From: Papio anubis
Lineage: Eukaryota > Chordata > Mammalia > Primates > Cercopithecidae
DNA length: 64,000 nucleotides
Assembly: GCF_008728515.1 (NCBI RefSeq)
Contig: NC_044981.1
Location: 135,967,937 to 136,031,936 of the forward strand
Direction: 5' to 3'
Shown here: piece after piece, positions 1 through 10,611 of the stretch
Layout: each line of letters starts with the position of its first letter
Numbering within the stretch: position 1 is the first letter of the stretch
Made by a program: the position numbers and the translations under genes
The notes under the pieces: model-generated
Told to the model about the DNA's origin: nothing
What the model saw: only the letters and a program-made list of their open reading frames with translations
The model's database searches: none

Positions 1-1495
1 TTTCCTTTTCTTCTAAGCTATTCAGTGTTCTTATATGGCCTGGCAGGTGGAGTTTCCAGTAAGTGTTACTGGGGTGAGTCCCAGGAAAACATGAGCAAAA
101 AATTATCTGTCTCTTTCTGCCACATAGAAGGAGTTTGCACAAGCTAGAGTAGAATATATGAGAAAAGAGTATTTGTTTCAACCATACTGCAATTGTCCTC
201 CTAAGCAGAGACTAAGACTGGCTAGAGGAAAGTTGATCCCTTTCCACACTCTGTCACCAGAGAATAAATAACTGGTCATGTCTTGTGAGATTCTCAGCAT
301 TTCCTGGGCCATTGGTACCTGGTTTGACACTTCCATGGGCACAAAAAGCCCTCACTGTAGTCTTGTTCTGAATACATAGATATATGTACAACTAAGAATA
401 TTAGAAAAGCATGCTTGTTCTTCAGGGTTTGTGAGACTTTACAGGCATAAAAAGCTGACAGACATACACGCACACATGCATACAGGGCTGGCTATCTATA
501 CCAATACAGTATACACGCAATTTTCAATAAAGCAACTTAAAAAAGTACATCTAACAGTAGTGTCTAAGTTATGTTTTATGTTTTACTGACACTATTAACT
601 ATGGCATGAGAAAATCCAATAACAGACCCCTATCCTGTTTAGTAACTTAGTGACACCACCAGCCACTCAGCAGTCCCAGCCTGGAGACTGAAAATGGACC
701 TTCCAGATGCTCAAGTCACCCTAGGCCGTTCTCCATGCTGCATGGATTCACTGACTTCCCTGGAACCAGAAACAGGAACTTCCAAGCATCTCTCATTTAG
801 TCACACTAGGGAGGATAGTGGGAGGAGAAGAAAGATGAAAAAGACATATTAAACCTATTTGGGCACATGATTTCTCAACGACCCCACATCCTCCTCCATG
901 TCTTCTGCCTTCACCCGCACTCCCTCTATTACAGCCATAAGGAACTACTGCTTCCAAAACACATCATGCTTCTGCATGCCTCAGACCCAGTGAAATATAG
1001 TTTATTTTAGGCTGAGGAGTACCTCGTTGTCCTTAGAGACTTACTTGAGTGATAAATCCTCTGGGAAAATGTCCCTGGTTACCCAGGCAGAACTAGTCAT
1101 TCCTCTCTCTCAGCAACCCTAATACTTATGATCACTAACTTGATTGTAATGTTTCTATATCCTTATATAGTTTCTTCCACCAAACCATAAACCCCTGTGT
1201 CTTTTTTTTTTTTTTTCATTCTGGTAATCACTTTTCCCTTCTCCAGGCCCAATGTCTAATAGAATGATTGCTTTGCCCAGAGAAAGTGCTACATAGTGGC
1301 ATGCTGAATTAATGCATGAAGGATAAAATGACCAAAGTACTAAAGGAAGGGAAATATTACACCTTCTCTCCAGCACCCGGCCATAAATCTGAATTGGATG
1401 AGCAGTTTTAGAATGCCTGGAGGGCAGTTGATGAGAAGTAGCTAAAAGATACTGGGGCTGGTAAAGCCCTTTTCTCTTTCTTCTTCTTTTTTTCC
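1..1495. other. Unassigned single-copy-like DNA
   Basis: No repeat family or coding exon recognised. There is a T-run at 1201-1216 and a pyrimidine-rich stretch at 1474-1510 that leads into the Alu tail. Open frames here are short and low-complexity (Lys/Arg-rich on the minus strand). Confidence 0.5.
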
Positions 1496-1510
1496 TCCTC
1501 TTACTCAACT

Positions 1511-1813
1511 CTTTTTTTTTTTTTTTTTTTTTGAGACAGAGTCTCACCCTTTTGCCTAGGCTGGAGTGAAGTGGCTCTATCTCAGCTCACTGCAACTTTT
1601 ACCACCGGGTTCAAGCAATTCTCGTGCCTCAGCTTCCCTAGTAGCTGGGATTATAGTCTCCTGCCACCACATTTGGTTAATTTTTGTATTTTTAGTAGAG
1701 ACAAGGTTTCGCCCTGTTGGCCAGGTTGGTCTCGAACTCCTGGCCTCAGGTGATCCTCTTGCCTTGGCCTCCCAAAGTGTTAGGATTATAGGTGTGAGCC
1801 ACTGAGCCTGGCC
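1511..1813 (-). mobile_element. Alu element, antisense, full length
   Basis: The poly-T at 1511-1532 is the complement of the A-tail. It is followed by the reverse complement of both Alu monomers and ends at gcctggcc. The mid-element T-rich linker and both reversed monomer ends are visible. Flanks share a cctcttactcaactc / cctcttaactct target duplication with a small indel. The 79-aa plus-strand frame inside it is an ordinary antisense-Alu frame, not a gene. Confidence 0.96.
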
Positions 1814-1826
1814 TTCCTCTTAACTC

Positions 1827-2165
1827 TATTTTTTTTTATATATATGTATTTTTTCTTTTTGATTATACTTTAAGCTCTAGGGTACATGTGCACAACGTGC
1901 AGGTTTGTTACATATGTATACATGTACCATGTTGGTGTGCTGTACCCATTAACTTGTAATTTACATTAGTTATATCTCCTAATGCTATCCCTCTCCCCTC
2001 CCCCTCCCCCTCAACAGGCCCTGGTGTGTGATGTTCCCCTTCCTGTGTCCAAGTGTTCTCACTGTTCAATTCCCACCTATGAGTGAGAACATGCGGTGTT
2101 TGGTTTTCTGTTCTTGCGATAGTTTGCTGAGAATGATGGTTTCCAGCCGCATCCATGTCCCTACA
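1827..2165 (-). mobile_element. L1 3' end, antisense, 5'-truncated
   Basis: Begins with the T-rich complement of an L1 A-tail, then the reversed 3' UTR (gggtacatgtgcacaacg) and the reversed end of ORF2 (cccacctatgagtgagaaca). It stops near 2165. About 340 bp remain, so it is a dead 5'-truncated copy directly beside the preceding Alu. A C-rich run at 1990-2012 sits in the G-tract region of the L1 3' UTR. Confidence 0.93.
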
Positions 2166-2705
2166 ATTTTAATGCTGTCTTATTTCTAAGCCTATTTTCC
2201 CTGTATTCTTTCCCCTTGTTTCTCTGTCTGAGATCTCTAAATTCTTCCTCTGTCTTCCCTACATGTTTACATTCGCAGACAACTCCAGGAAGGAAATTGG
2301 TATACTCAACGTCCAGGGAACCTAAGAATCTGCTATCTGGAGCCTTCAGCCCCCAAACACTTCACCCTGAAATAGAGCCCAGAGCATGAACTCAGTGAGT
2401 CCCACCGAAGAAGAGATGGAAGGCAGAACTGAACAAGATGTGTCCAGAAGAAGTAGCCATAGATCACGGACATGGCCAAAAGAAGCTTATTTTATTTTCA
2501 AGTTAGTTTCCAAGCCATTGTGTCTTAGCCCGATTTTCTTGTAGGTGTACATAATGCTGATGATGTAAAGTCTAACCACTGAATGATCCATTATAATAGA
2601 TTAAATTTAAATGACCATTAAAATGCCATGCAGTTTTAAAATAAAACCATTAAGATTTGTATCTAATGTTGGCTAGAAAAAAATACTAAGTGAGAAATAA
2701 TAATG
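2166..2705. other. Unassigned DNA with a possible exon-like segment
   Basis: No known repeat recognised. The stretch 2279-2394 is bounded by a polypyrimidine-AG acceptor-like sequence and a GTGAGT donor-like sequence (see findings). There is no clear open frame through it, so any exon would be non-coding. Confidence 0.4.
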
Positions 2706-2707
2706 TA

Positions 2708-2935
2708 AGCTAACAATTTTGGGGAATTTACTATGTGTCCAGCACTATTCTAGGTGCTTTGCATATATTACATAATTTAGTTATTATCACAATTCAGTGG
2801 GGAGGTTTAATTATTTCTCCATTTACAATAAGGGAACTGAGGTAGAGAGGGGAGTCAAGTAAGCTCCCAGAGCTCATGCAGCAAGTAGGTAGTAGAGGTG
2901 GGTTTCAAGTATCAGCAGTTGAGCTCCCACGTCTG
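2708..2935 (-). mobile_element. MIR (tRNA-derived SINE), antisense
   Basis: Shows the reversed MIR body: tactatgtgtccagcact, then a degraded ataatcacaattca block, the core ggaactgaggtagagagg, and gtaggtagtagaggtgg. The order and spacing fit an antisense MIR of about 220 bp with the heavy divergence usual for this age. Confidence 0.85.
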
Positions 2936-2979
2936 CCATCTTAAATCCATGCAGCCTCTTCAAAAATTAATAAAAAGCA

Positions 2980-3106
2980 TTTTTTTTTTTGAGATGGAGT
3001 CTCGCTCTGTCACCCAGGCTGCAGTGCAATGGTGTGATCTCGGCTCACTGCAACCTCCGCCCCCCGGGTTCAAGCGAATGGCCTGCCTCATCCTCCTGAG
3101 TAGCTA
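2980..3106 (-). mobile_element. Alu right monomer only, antisense, 5'-truncated
   Basis: A T-run at 2981-2990 is followed by gagatggagtctcgctctgt and the rest of the reversed right monomer, ending abruptly at gagtagct. The left monomer is absent. This is a normal 5' truncation of a retrotransposed Alu. Confidence 0.93.
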
Positions 3107-3610
3107 AATTTTGATATAGTATTATAAATGCAATGCTAACAAATTAATTTCTTATTTATGCATAACTACCTAAAAGCATATCATGATGTAGGTACCAAAT
3201 AAGCTACTGCATTTTTAATTTTATTGAATAACAAAATTCATATTTCAATAACCAGTGTTCATGATTCGAAGTTCACGCTACACAGTTTCTTAGCTCAGCC
3301 AGCCTTCATGTCTCACATTTTATGTTTACTAAAATTAATGAAAAAAAAAAATCATTGGTTAATGGTTTCTTGGTTTCTTAAAAAAAACTTAAAACTCCAG
3401 TGTTTCTGATTCCAGGTTTTTTCTTTCTTCATGGTCACAAAACTTTGCCCTAGGACATGCTTAATATATTGTTCAGCTTCTGGACAGGGGCGAAGATCTT
3501 TCCCCTAAATATTGAAAAACTTGTAACTTTAAATGACTGCACAGGGGTGCAGAATTATGTCTGAAGGATTCCATATAGTTTTAAGGAAGACTACTGAGGT
3601 AGCCTTAAAA
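3107..3610. other. Unassigned AT-rich DNA
   Basis: No repeat family, RNA gene or credible exon recognised between the Alu fragment and the next MIR. Confidence 0.5.
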
Positions 3611-3611
3611 A

Positions 3612-3845
3612 TAATAGCTAAATTATATTTAGTGTTTCTTATGTACCAGGGACTGTTCTAAATTATCTTTAAATTTTCTAAAAATTCTAATAAACAGCTA
3701 CCAGTGTTATCCCCATTTTACAGATGGGAAAATTGAGGCTAGGAGAAGTAATATGCCCAATGTCATATAAGAGTGGCAAAGTCAGGACAAGCATTGGAAC
3801 ATGGTCTTTGCTCCAACCACTGTGTGTGCTGCTTCACTATGCTGC
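3612..3845 (-). mobile_element. MIR, antisense
   Basis: Contains tatgtaccagggactgttct, then ccccattttacagatggg, the core aaattgaggctaggaga, and agagtggcaaagtcagga. All lie in the order of an antisense MIR. Confidence 0.85.
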
Positions 3846-5437
3846 ATGACAAACTTTTTTTGTAGTCAGAAAAACTTTTTAGTCCAAGACATTTCATTAG
3901 TTAAACAAATGGCCAAAGTTAGATCTCAGAATCTGGGAGTCTTTATTCTCTGGAGTAACTTTCAGCATCCCAGTATCATCCACTGGCAAGCAACCAGCAT
4001 TTTACACAATCTTCAAGGAGACTCTGAATATTAAAACATGAAGCTTTGCATTTGGTAAAATTTTAAATGTCCAATTTCCCCCTCTCTTAGAGTGAATCAC
4101 AGGTTGATAGACTACTGATATTCCGAGGTATTTTTTCATAAACAATAAAATTGTTGCAATCAAGGAGTCCATAGTAAAGTATTCAGATTCAGAAAATGTC
4201 TTTAAATCCAATGTCATTCGTATGGGAAATATTCACAAGAACACATCTTTAAATTTGATAAGAGAGATGTAGGCTTCAGTGAGGTGCAGTGGGAATGAAC
4301 CAGTGTAATCCATAAAGACTCCATGCTTGATACCCTAAAAATAGCCATACTTGCAGTGAGGAGAAGCAACTCTCCCTAACTTCTTACTTTATTCTCCCTC
4401 TCAACTTCATTTGGTTGTTAATCTCACCCTACTCCTGGTTTTTAATCTTGTTCTAGCATGGGGGTGGAAAAAGTAATCTTTGTTAGTAGAAAGTCCCCAA
4501 ATCCCACAATAACGGAAGTTCTGTGGACAATGTGAGGAACTGGAGATTCTTGGAAACATGGGGGAAAAAAGTAGGACGTTTTTAGGATGAATAAGATGCA
4601 ACCATTTACATGGTTTCAAGTTAGTGGGTGAAAAGACAAAAATTTTTCTAAGCTAGAAAAGTAGATTAGTTAAAAATGGATGTAAAAAGAAACAATGAAC
4701 AGAACAATCATGAGAAAAAAAGAGGAGAAATATCACAGGAGGATGATTAAATCTAAAAACTATGGAAAAATGAGAAAAGAGGATAAAAGTACAACACAAA
4801 AGATTCACAAGAGGATTTCACAAAAAGATTTTCCATCATAGTCATCGAATGTTTCAAAGTTGATTTCTGTGTGTGCAGGAGAGCTAGATGACTGAGGACT
4901 GTACGGTATGTAAGACACCCTCTGTTAGAAAGATTCTCATCCTATTTAGTTGGCCACAGAAACAGAATTAATGGGCTTGCTGCACCTCTGAGACACATTT
5001 TGTCTCATGCATATTTGTGCAAAAGCTAGAAAAAATATGTTGGCAAGGACTTCTTAGAGCTTCATGCTTACTGTGGGTTTGTGCAGGTTAAGAAGACTGT
5101 CTCTGGGGTCTCACACAGAAACCTGGGTGAAAGCAGCTACTGGGAATTTGGCCAAGAGAAAGGTTTATAAGGTTGCAGTGTAGGACACGGGATCTATGCT
5201 ATTCTACGTGATTAGTGCAATCAAGGAGGTTACCAAAAAAGTTTGCATTTATAAATCTCTATTGGTGTCATTTGACACTATTTTATTGGAGTTCTTATTT
5301 GAGTGTTTTTATTTGTGATGAGTTACAAAGTATATATTTCATATTTGAATTTACATCTAGGTAAGTTCATCCTTATATAAGCAAAACCAGCTAACCCAGA
5401 ACATTTTTCTTGTCCTTGGCTAGTTTATTACACTATT
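3846..5437. other. Unassigned single-copy-like DNA
   Basis: About 1.6 kb without a recognised repeat. Purine-rich stretches lie at 4660-4800. No coding exon or RNA gene seen. Confidence 0.45.
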
Positions 5438-5759
5438 TGTGTTAGTTATCTCATTCTAACTATAGACTGGGTGGGTTAAACAATAGAAATGAATTTCCTC
5501 ACAATTCTGGTGGCTGGAAGTCTGAGATCCGGGTGCCAGCATGGTCAAGGGCTGGTGAGGACTCTCTTCTTGGCTTATGGATGACTGCCATCTCTCTCTG
5601 GTGTCTATTCTTTTAAAAGTATTAATTCCATCGTGAGGCCCCCCTTATGACCACATCTAAACCTCATTACCTCCCAAAGGCTCCATCTCCAAAAGCCATC
5701 ATACTGGCGGTTAAGGCTTCACCATATGAATTTGGAGGAACACAATTTCCGTCCATAGC
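5438..5759 (-). mobile_element. MaLR LTR (MLT1/MSTD type), antisense
   Basis: Starts tgtgttagttatctc and carries agactgggtgggttaaacaa, attctggtggctggaagtct, ctggtgaggactctcttctt and catatgaatttggagg. It ends near gtccatagc. These are the landmarks of a non-autonomous ERVL-MaLR LTR read in reverse. Some internal sequence has been lost relative to the usual length. No partner LTR or internal region is attached, so it is a solo LTR. The terminal dinucleotide on the right is not clear. Confidence 0.8.
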
Positions 5760-6167
5760 TCTACTCTTAGGAGTGTCATCTCCCTCCCTGCCCTATCATG
5801 TCCATAAAACTTACTGAATTAAGGTGCAGTAGTTATTCAGCATTATATTATTTGGAATAGTAGGACTACAGACAGACTCCAGGATAATGTTTTCTTTAAA
5901 CCAAGAAATATTTATAGAGTCAAAAAGTGCAAACTATGTCCTTGAAGAGTGAGTTCTGCCATGTCAGCAAGAGTCCAAGCAGTATTTACCTTCCAATTTA
6001 TCTCAAAACATTTCTTTTCTTTTTACTCTGTGCTAGCAACAATGGTTTACACAGAGCTTTGTATTTTGTCTCATTTTATTCGGAGCTTTACAGTGCAGCA
6101 TCACTGATAAATCTCTGAGAATAGTTGACCTTTGAGGTCATTGATGGGAATATTCTATGAGTCAATA
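5760..6167. other. Unassigned DNA
   Basis: No repeat or gene recognised. Confidence 0.45.
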
Positions 6168-6184
6168 AATTAACAGAATACCAA

Positions 6185-6482
6185 GCCGGGCACAGTGGCT
6201 CACGCCTGTAATCCCAGCACTTTGGGAGGCTGAGGTGGGAGGATCACAAGGTCAGGAGATCGAGACCATCCTGGCCAACATGGTGAAACCCCGTCTCCAC
6301 TAAAAATACGAAAAAATTAGCTGGGCACAGTGGCGCACGCCTGTAGTCCCAGCTACTCAGGAGGCTGAGGCAGGAGACTCGCTTGAACCCGGGAGACAGA
6401 GGTTGCAGTGAGCCGAGATCACACCACTGCACTTCAGCCTGGCGACAGAGCAAGACTCCATCTCAAAAGCAAAACAAAACAA
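6185..6482 (+). mobile_element. Alu element (AluS-like), full length
   Basis: Runs from gccgggcacagtggctca through both monomers to the tail with an AAAAC pattern. The middle A-rich linker is present. Flanks share a 14-bp imperfect target duplication (aattaacagaatac at 6168-6181, aattaataaaatac at 6483-6496). Antisense open frames across it are typical reversed-Alu frames. Confidence 0.96.
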
Positions 6483-6831
6483 AATTAATAAAATACTTGT
6501 TATAATGAGCTTGGTATCATGAAGTATGTTCTCCTCAATGCTATTACTGGCCTTACTCAATAGTTCTAACTTTGCCATTGTACACTAGAGCAGTCTTATT
6601 CCCTAAACTGCTTTTTGAAACTTTTTACCATATTATAGGCATGGATGGCAAACACAACACTTATGTGTTATAACTAACCATTCTATAGTTTAAAGAATAA
6701 TGCCACATATCTTATAGGTAGTTGAGACCTACAAATTAAATTCAGTATTTGCTCATTATTCACTTGGCTTTACTTTTCAGAATCCTGGCTGAATATCTGT
6801 TAATATTTTTCTCTATATTTATATATTGAAA

Positions 6832-7020
6832 ATGATACATATATACTTACATGCAGATACATAATACATACATGCATATATATGAACATATGTGTGCATG
6901 TGTAATCATATATATACAAAACACCCACATATATGTATCTACATATATGCACATATGTGTAAATGCATGTGTGTATATACAAGTAGATATATACATACAT
7001 GAATAAATACAAACATACCC
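6832..7020. repeat. TACATA/TATG-rich microsatellite
   Basis: An interrupted run of tacata, catata and tgtgta words, largely alternating purine and pyrimidine. It abuts the left target duplication of the LTR at 7029. A minus-strand frame through it encodes only Tyr/Ile/His-rich low-complexity sequence. Confidence 0.85.
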
Positions 7021-7028
7021 ATACCTAT

Positions 7029-7396
7029 TGTATTAGTCCATTTTCACACTGCTATATAGAACTACCTGAGACTAAGTAGTCAATGAAGAAAAGAGGTTTA
7101 ATTGACTCACAGTTACGCAGGCTTAACAGAAAGTATGGCTGGGAGGCCTCAAGAAACTTTCAGTCATGGTGGCAGGTGAAGGGGAAGCAAAGACCTTCTT
7201 CACAGGTTGGCAGGATAGAGAAGGTGAGGGCAGAAGTGCCACACATTTTTAAACCATCAGATCTCATGAGAATTCATTCACTATCACGATAACAGCATAG
7301 GGGAAATCTGCCCCCATGATCCAGTCACCTCCCACCATGCCCCTTCTCCAATTCCACATGAGATTTGGGCAAGAACACAAATCCAAACTATTATCA
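7029..7396 (-). mobile_element. Solo MST-type MaLR LTR, antisense, with target duplication
   Basis: Begins tgtattagtccattttcaca and ends ccaaactattatca, so the reversed TG...CA termini are intact. Landmarks include gaggtttaattgactcac, ccatcagatctcatgag and catgagatttgggc. A perfect 5-bp target duplication, cctat, lies at 7024-7028 and 7397-7401. No second LTR is nearby, so this is a solo LTR left by LTR-LTR recombination. Confidence 0.93.
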
Positions 7397-7581
7397 CCTA
7401 TCTCTATTGTTTTTAAAAACTAAAAATAACATTGTTTATTGCATATTTCACGGCACTACTACAGCTAGGATGGAAAAGTTAAATATGAATGCTTATCTTT
7501 TCTCTGTCATTCTTCCACTGGTACAATATTAATATTGTGAACTTAGTTTGTCCAACATCTAACACATTTCCTGAGAGTAAT

Positions 7582-7617
7582 TAAAGAGCCACAAGGGAGT
7601 AAAGAGCCACAGGGGAT
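7582..7617. repeat. 18-bp tandem duplication
   Basis: The unit taaagagccacaagggag at 7582-7599 is followed directly by taaagagccacaggggat. A very short local duplication. Confidence 0.7.
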
Positions 7618-7654
7618 ACAGTGTACTTAGAGAAATGGGGTTGGGCAGAAACTG

Positions 7655-7790
7655 AAGGATAAGCGTTGCATGTACTGTTCACTCTTCCTGGAATACTTTG
7701 GTCTATCTGGAATATTCCATATCTTCTCCCTTTTCAGTCAAAATTAATTGCTATCTTTTCTGTTCTTTGGGACCTTATAAATTGTAAATT
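7655..7790 (+). mobile_element. L2 fragment, sense
   Basis: The segment ctgttcactcttcctggaat followed by tcagtcaaaattaattgct resembles the L2 region before its 3' end. It is heavily diverged. Confidence 0.5.
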
Positions 7791-8560
7791 GCTGAATTTA
7801 TTTTATTTTTTAAAATATGAATTCTTTGTTTTTAGTATGTAAATTTCTTTATTACCTATTAAATAAGAATTGTTAATTGTGTCATTTAAAGCCTCTACAT
7901 TTTTATTTTTTGTATACTGTTGATTTATTATGGGCATATTATTTTCAAATTATAATATTATATTTATTTTTTCATATATTTCTATGAGTTTGTCAACATA
8001 TAGCTATGCTGTCATAGGCATAAAAGTGAATTTGTTTGTCTGCTATATACTATCCCATTGTAAATATCATGTAGCTTATTTCCAAAACCAGATCAGCTGT
8101 GTATTTTAATGTATCACTTTAACACTTTAACTTGCTTTTTTGGTGATTAAATATCACCTTCATCGTCTTCCTATGCTAAAATCATCTGAATTTTTATTCC
8201 AGAATTTGATTCCTAATTAATTTCTTTACGCTACAGTTCAACAAGTATTTAAACTGGCTTTCTTGGTTTCTTGGCTCACCACTTTTTCTGCTAGCCTGCT
8301 TCTTCCTACTGCTTGGGCTTTTTTTCTCCTATGTTTTACATGAGTAATTTTCTTAGAGAACTATGGTTAGGAAACTTTCTGACTCATTACACATTTCTAA
8401 ATGTTACTATTTTGAATTTCAATTTAGTTAAGTATTTTAGGTTCAAAACCTTTTTTTTTTTTTTAATGATAACATTAAAGATACAGCACCATTATCTTCT
8501 ACCTCTCAGTATTGTAAAGAAGATAATTTCTTGTTAATCTGATTTGTGGGTTGTTTATTG
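7791..8560. other. AT-rich unassigned DNA
   Basis: Very AT-rich, with a T-run at 8451-8464. It may hold remains of an old L1, but I could not align it with confidence. Confidence 0.4.
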
Positions 8561-9240
8561 TAGTTAACTAATTCTTTTCCCTCCTAAATCTTGTAGGATT
8601 TTCTTTTCATCTTTGAATTTCTAACACTTCAGTATGGTGGCCTAGGTGTTTATTTTTATTCATCTTTCTTGGCACTCTAAGACCTTTCAGCTGTGCAATT
8701 AGATCCAAAATTTTCTTGTATGGTTTTCATGATTTCTTTGTCATTTCTCCCATTCCGTTCTCTTTGCTCTTTTAGAACTCCTACTAAACTGATGTTGGAA
8801 TTTCTTTTCCTCATCTATTGACCTTTCTCTTATTCTCTCCATTTCTTTGCTCTTTAGTGTTATGTTTTGGGAGATATCCGTGGTTCCATTCTCCAGCTCA
8901 CAGAGTTAACATCTGGCTGCACCTATTCTCTATTCAATCCATTTATAGAGGGTTTTATTTTTGTTTTTCCATTTCAACTATCTTAGTTTGTATTTCCACA
9001 ATCTTTATTTGATATCTTATTGATACAGAATTCTATTCTAAAAGTTTATTTTCTTTACTGTATCTCTTTTTCGTTATTGTTTTCTTTTTTTGTTATTTGT
9101 GTGAAGTCCCTTTGTTTTGGTTTTTCTCAAATTATTAGTAATTCTGTTATTTATTAATTTTTTTGAGTACTCTGCCCACCTTAGTATGTGTTCTAGTTGT
9201 GTTTAATCATAAACTGCTTTTGTAATTCGGGGTGAAAGAT
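8561..9240 (-). mobile_element. Possible ancient L1 or HAL1 fragment, antisense
   Basis: Pyrimidine-rich T-biased sequence with actcctactaaactgatgtt, ttctctccatttctttgc and ttccattctccagctcac. These words recall an antisense old mammalian L1/HAL1 segment. Divergence is too high to assign by eye, and the limits are approximate. Confidence 0.4.
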
Positions 9241-9290
9241 AAAAATATTTCAGATTTTGTAGACAGCTTTCAGGCCTCTTTCCTGTTTTT

Positions 9291-9468
9291 CATGAGCTAC
9301 TACAGATTAATTATTTTAAATATACATATTCTTTTTTATTTCGTGGCATTTTAGACAGAAGTGCAGTTGGACATACATGTTCCTTCTTCCATATTGCTCC
9401 AATCCTCTTTTCATACTTGGAAATTGCTACAATAAAGTTTATTTTATTCCTTCTCTTTCTGTATTCAT
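9291..9468. repeat. Local duplication, copy A
   Basis: From catgagctactacagatt to ctgtattcat. Its last ~130 bp differ from copy C (10050-10229) at only about three positions, while the first ~50 bp are clearly more diverged. It includes an aataaag word. The family is not recognised. Confidence 0.85.
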
Positions 9469-9516
9469 AGATAGATATCAATATAGAAATGTTAGAGAGA
9501 CAGATACCCTTTTTCT

Positions 9517-9630
9517 TTGATTTCATGGTATTTTAGGCTTAAGAAGAGGTGGAGATGGACGTTTCTTTCTGCCATATCGATCCAATCTTCTCTTATATTT
9601 TTAAATGGTTAAAATAATGATTATCATGTT
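9517..9630. repeat. Local duplication, divergent copy B
   Basis: Aligns with copies A and C: tttcatggtattttaggct, then gccatatcgatccaatct and ttaaatggttaaaat. It sits 49 bp after copy A. It is far more diverged than A and C are from each other. Confidence 0.65.
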
Positions 9631-9639
9631 CCTTCTTGT

Positions 9640-9745
9640 GCGGATTGCAAGCTCCTAAAAGTGTAGATTACGTCTTATTCTTCTTTGTGTTTTGCACATG
9701 TCTTGCCCGTGATGTCTGTTTGGTAAGCTTTTGCTGAATTGATTT
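9640..9745 (+). mobile_element. L2 3' end, sense
   Basis: The words attgcaagctcctaaaagtg, cttgcccgtgatgtctg and ttttgctgaattga follow the order of the L2 3' terminus. Confidence 0.6.
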
Positions 9746-10049
9746 GAGATAAAGATAAAAGTTTCCTAAGCACCAGAAACTTTGTTTATTAACTCTAGGC
9801 TAAGCATGAATCGCCAAAGGGTCAGAAAGAAGAATTATGAAGTGTTAACATTTCATAAATAGTATAATTGTGAAATCAATCAAATATTCACTTGAATCAA
9901 TTAATCATTTTCTGTGATTTTAAAAATGTGTAAATAGGCAACTTGATCACCTGAAGTAATTACATATTTTAATTCAAGGGTAGAATTTTTCATACTTGAA
10001 TCAGATTGTCTTAATATCTTTAATTTTCCTCACTAAATTTCCTGGGTTT

Positions 10050-10229
10050 CATGAGCTATTCCAGATTCATTATTTTAAATACAATTTTTTTTTTTTTAAT
10101 TTCATGGCATTTTAGACAGAAGTGCAGTAGGACATACATGTTCCTTCTTCCATATTGCTCCAATCCTCTTTTCATACTTGGAAATTGCTACAATAAAGTT
10201 TATTTTATTCCTTCTCTTACTGTATTCAT
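10050..10229. repeat. Local duplication, copy C
   Basis: Direct repeat of copy A with its start about 759 bp downstream. It carries a longer T-run (10087-10099) in the variable 5' part and a nearly identical 3' part from tttcatggcattttagacag to actgtattcat. Confidence 0.85.
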
Positions 10230-10610
10230 GGGTATCCTCAGGTCCTTCTCACTAAAAGAAAATGTAAGTCACTAAAATTATGTCTCAGTTTATAATCATT
10301 TGAACTCTTTCCACTAGATCCAGTCATGAATAATTTCTTTCATGGGTGAAAGAAGAAAAAAATCAAGACAAAATCTCTGTTCTCTTCTCTTTAAATCTTC
10401 TAGTTTGATTTATTGCTATACCAATCTGAATGAATTTTAGATAATTACAAGAACAATGGGAGTCACTCAACATTTACATGGAAAATTTATTCTGAAATAT
10501 AACAGTAAATAAAAGAAAGTCTCCTTTTAATTAATGCCTTCTCTGGTATATCCCTACTATATAGTAAAGTTATTTAAACTCAGAAAAGTTTACCTAATAA
10601 ACATGAGGAT
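10230..10610. other. Unassigned AT-rich DNA
   Basis: No repeat or gene recognised between copy C and the L1M tail. Confidence 0.45.
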
Positions 10611-10611
10611 G

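Noticed and set aside
6800..7012. Tyr/His/Ile-rich 70-aa frame
   Set aside because: Translation of the TACATA microsatellite.
9291..10229. CRISPR-like or satellite array
   Set aside because: Only three copies with unequal spacing and very different divergence. No short repeat-spacer pattern, and the genome is clearly mammalian.
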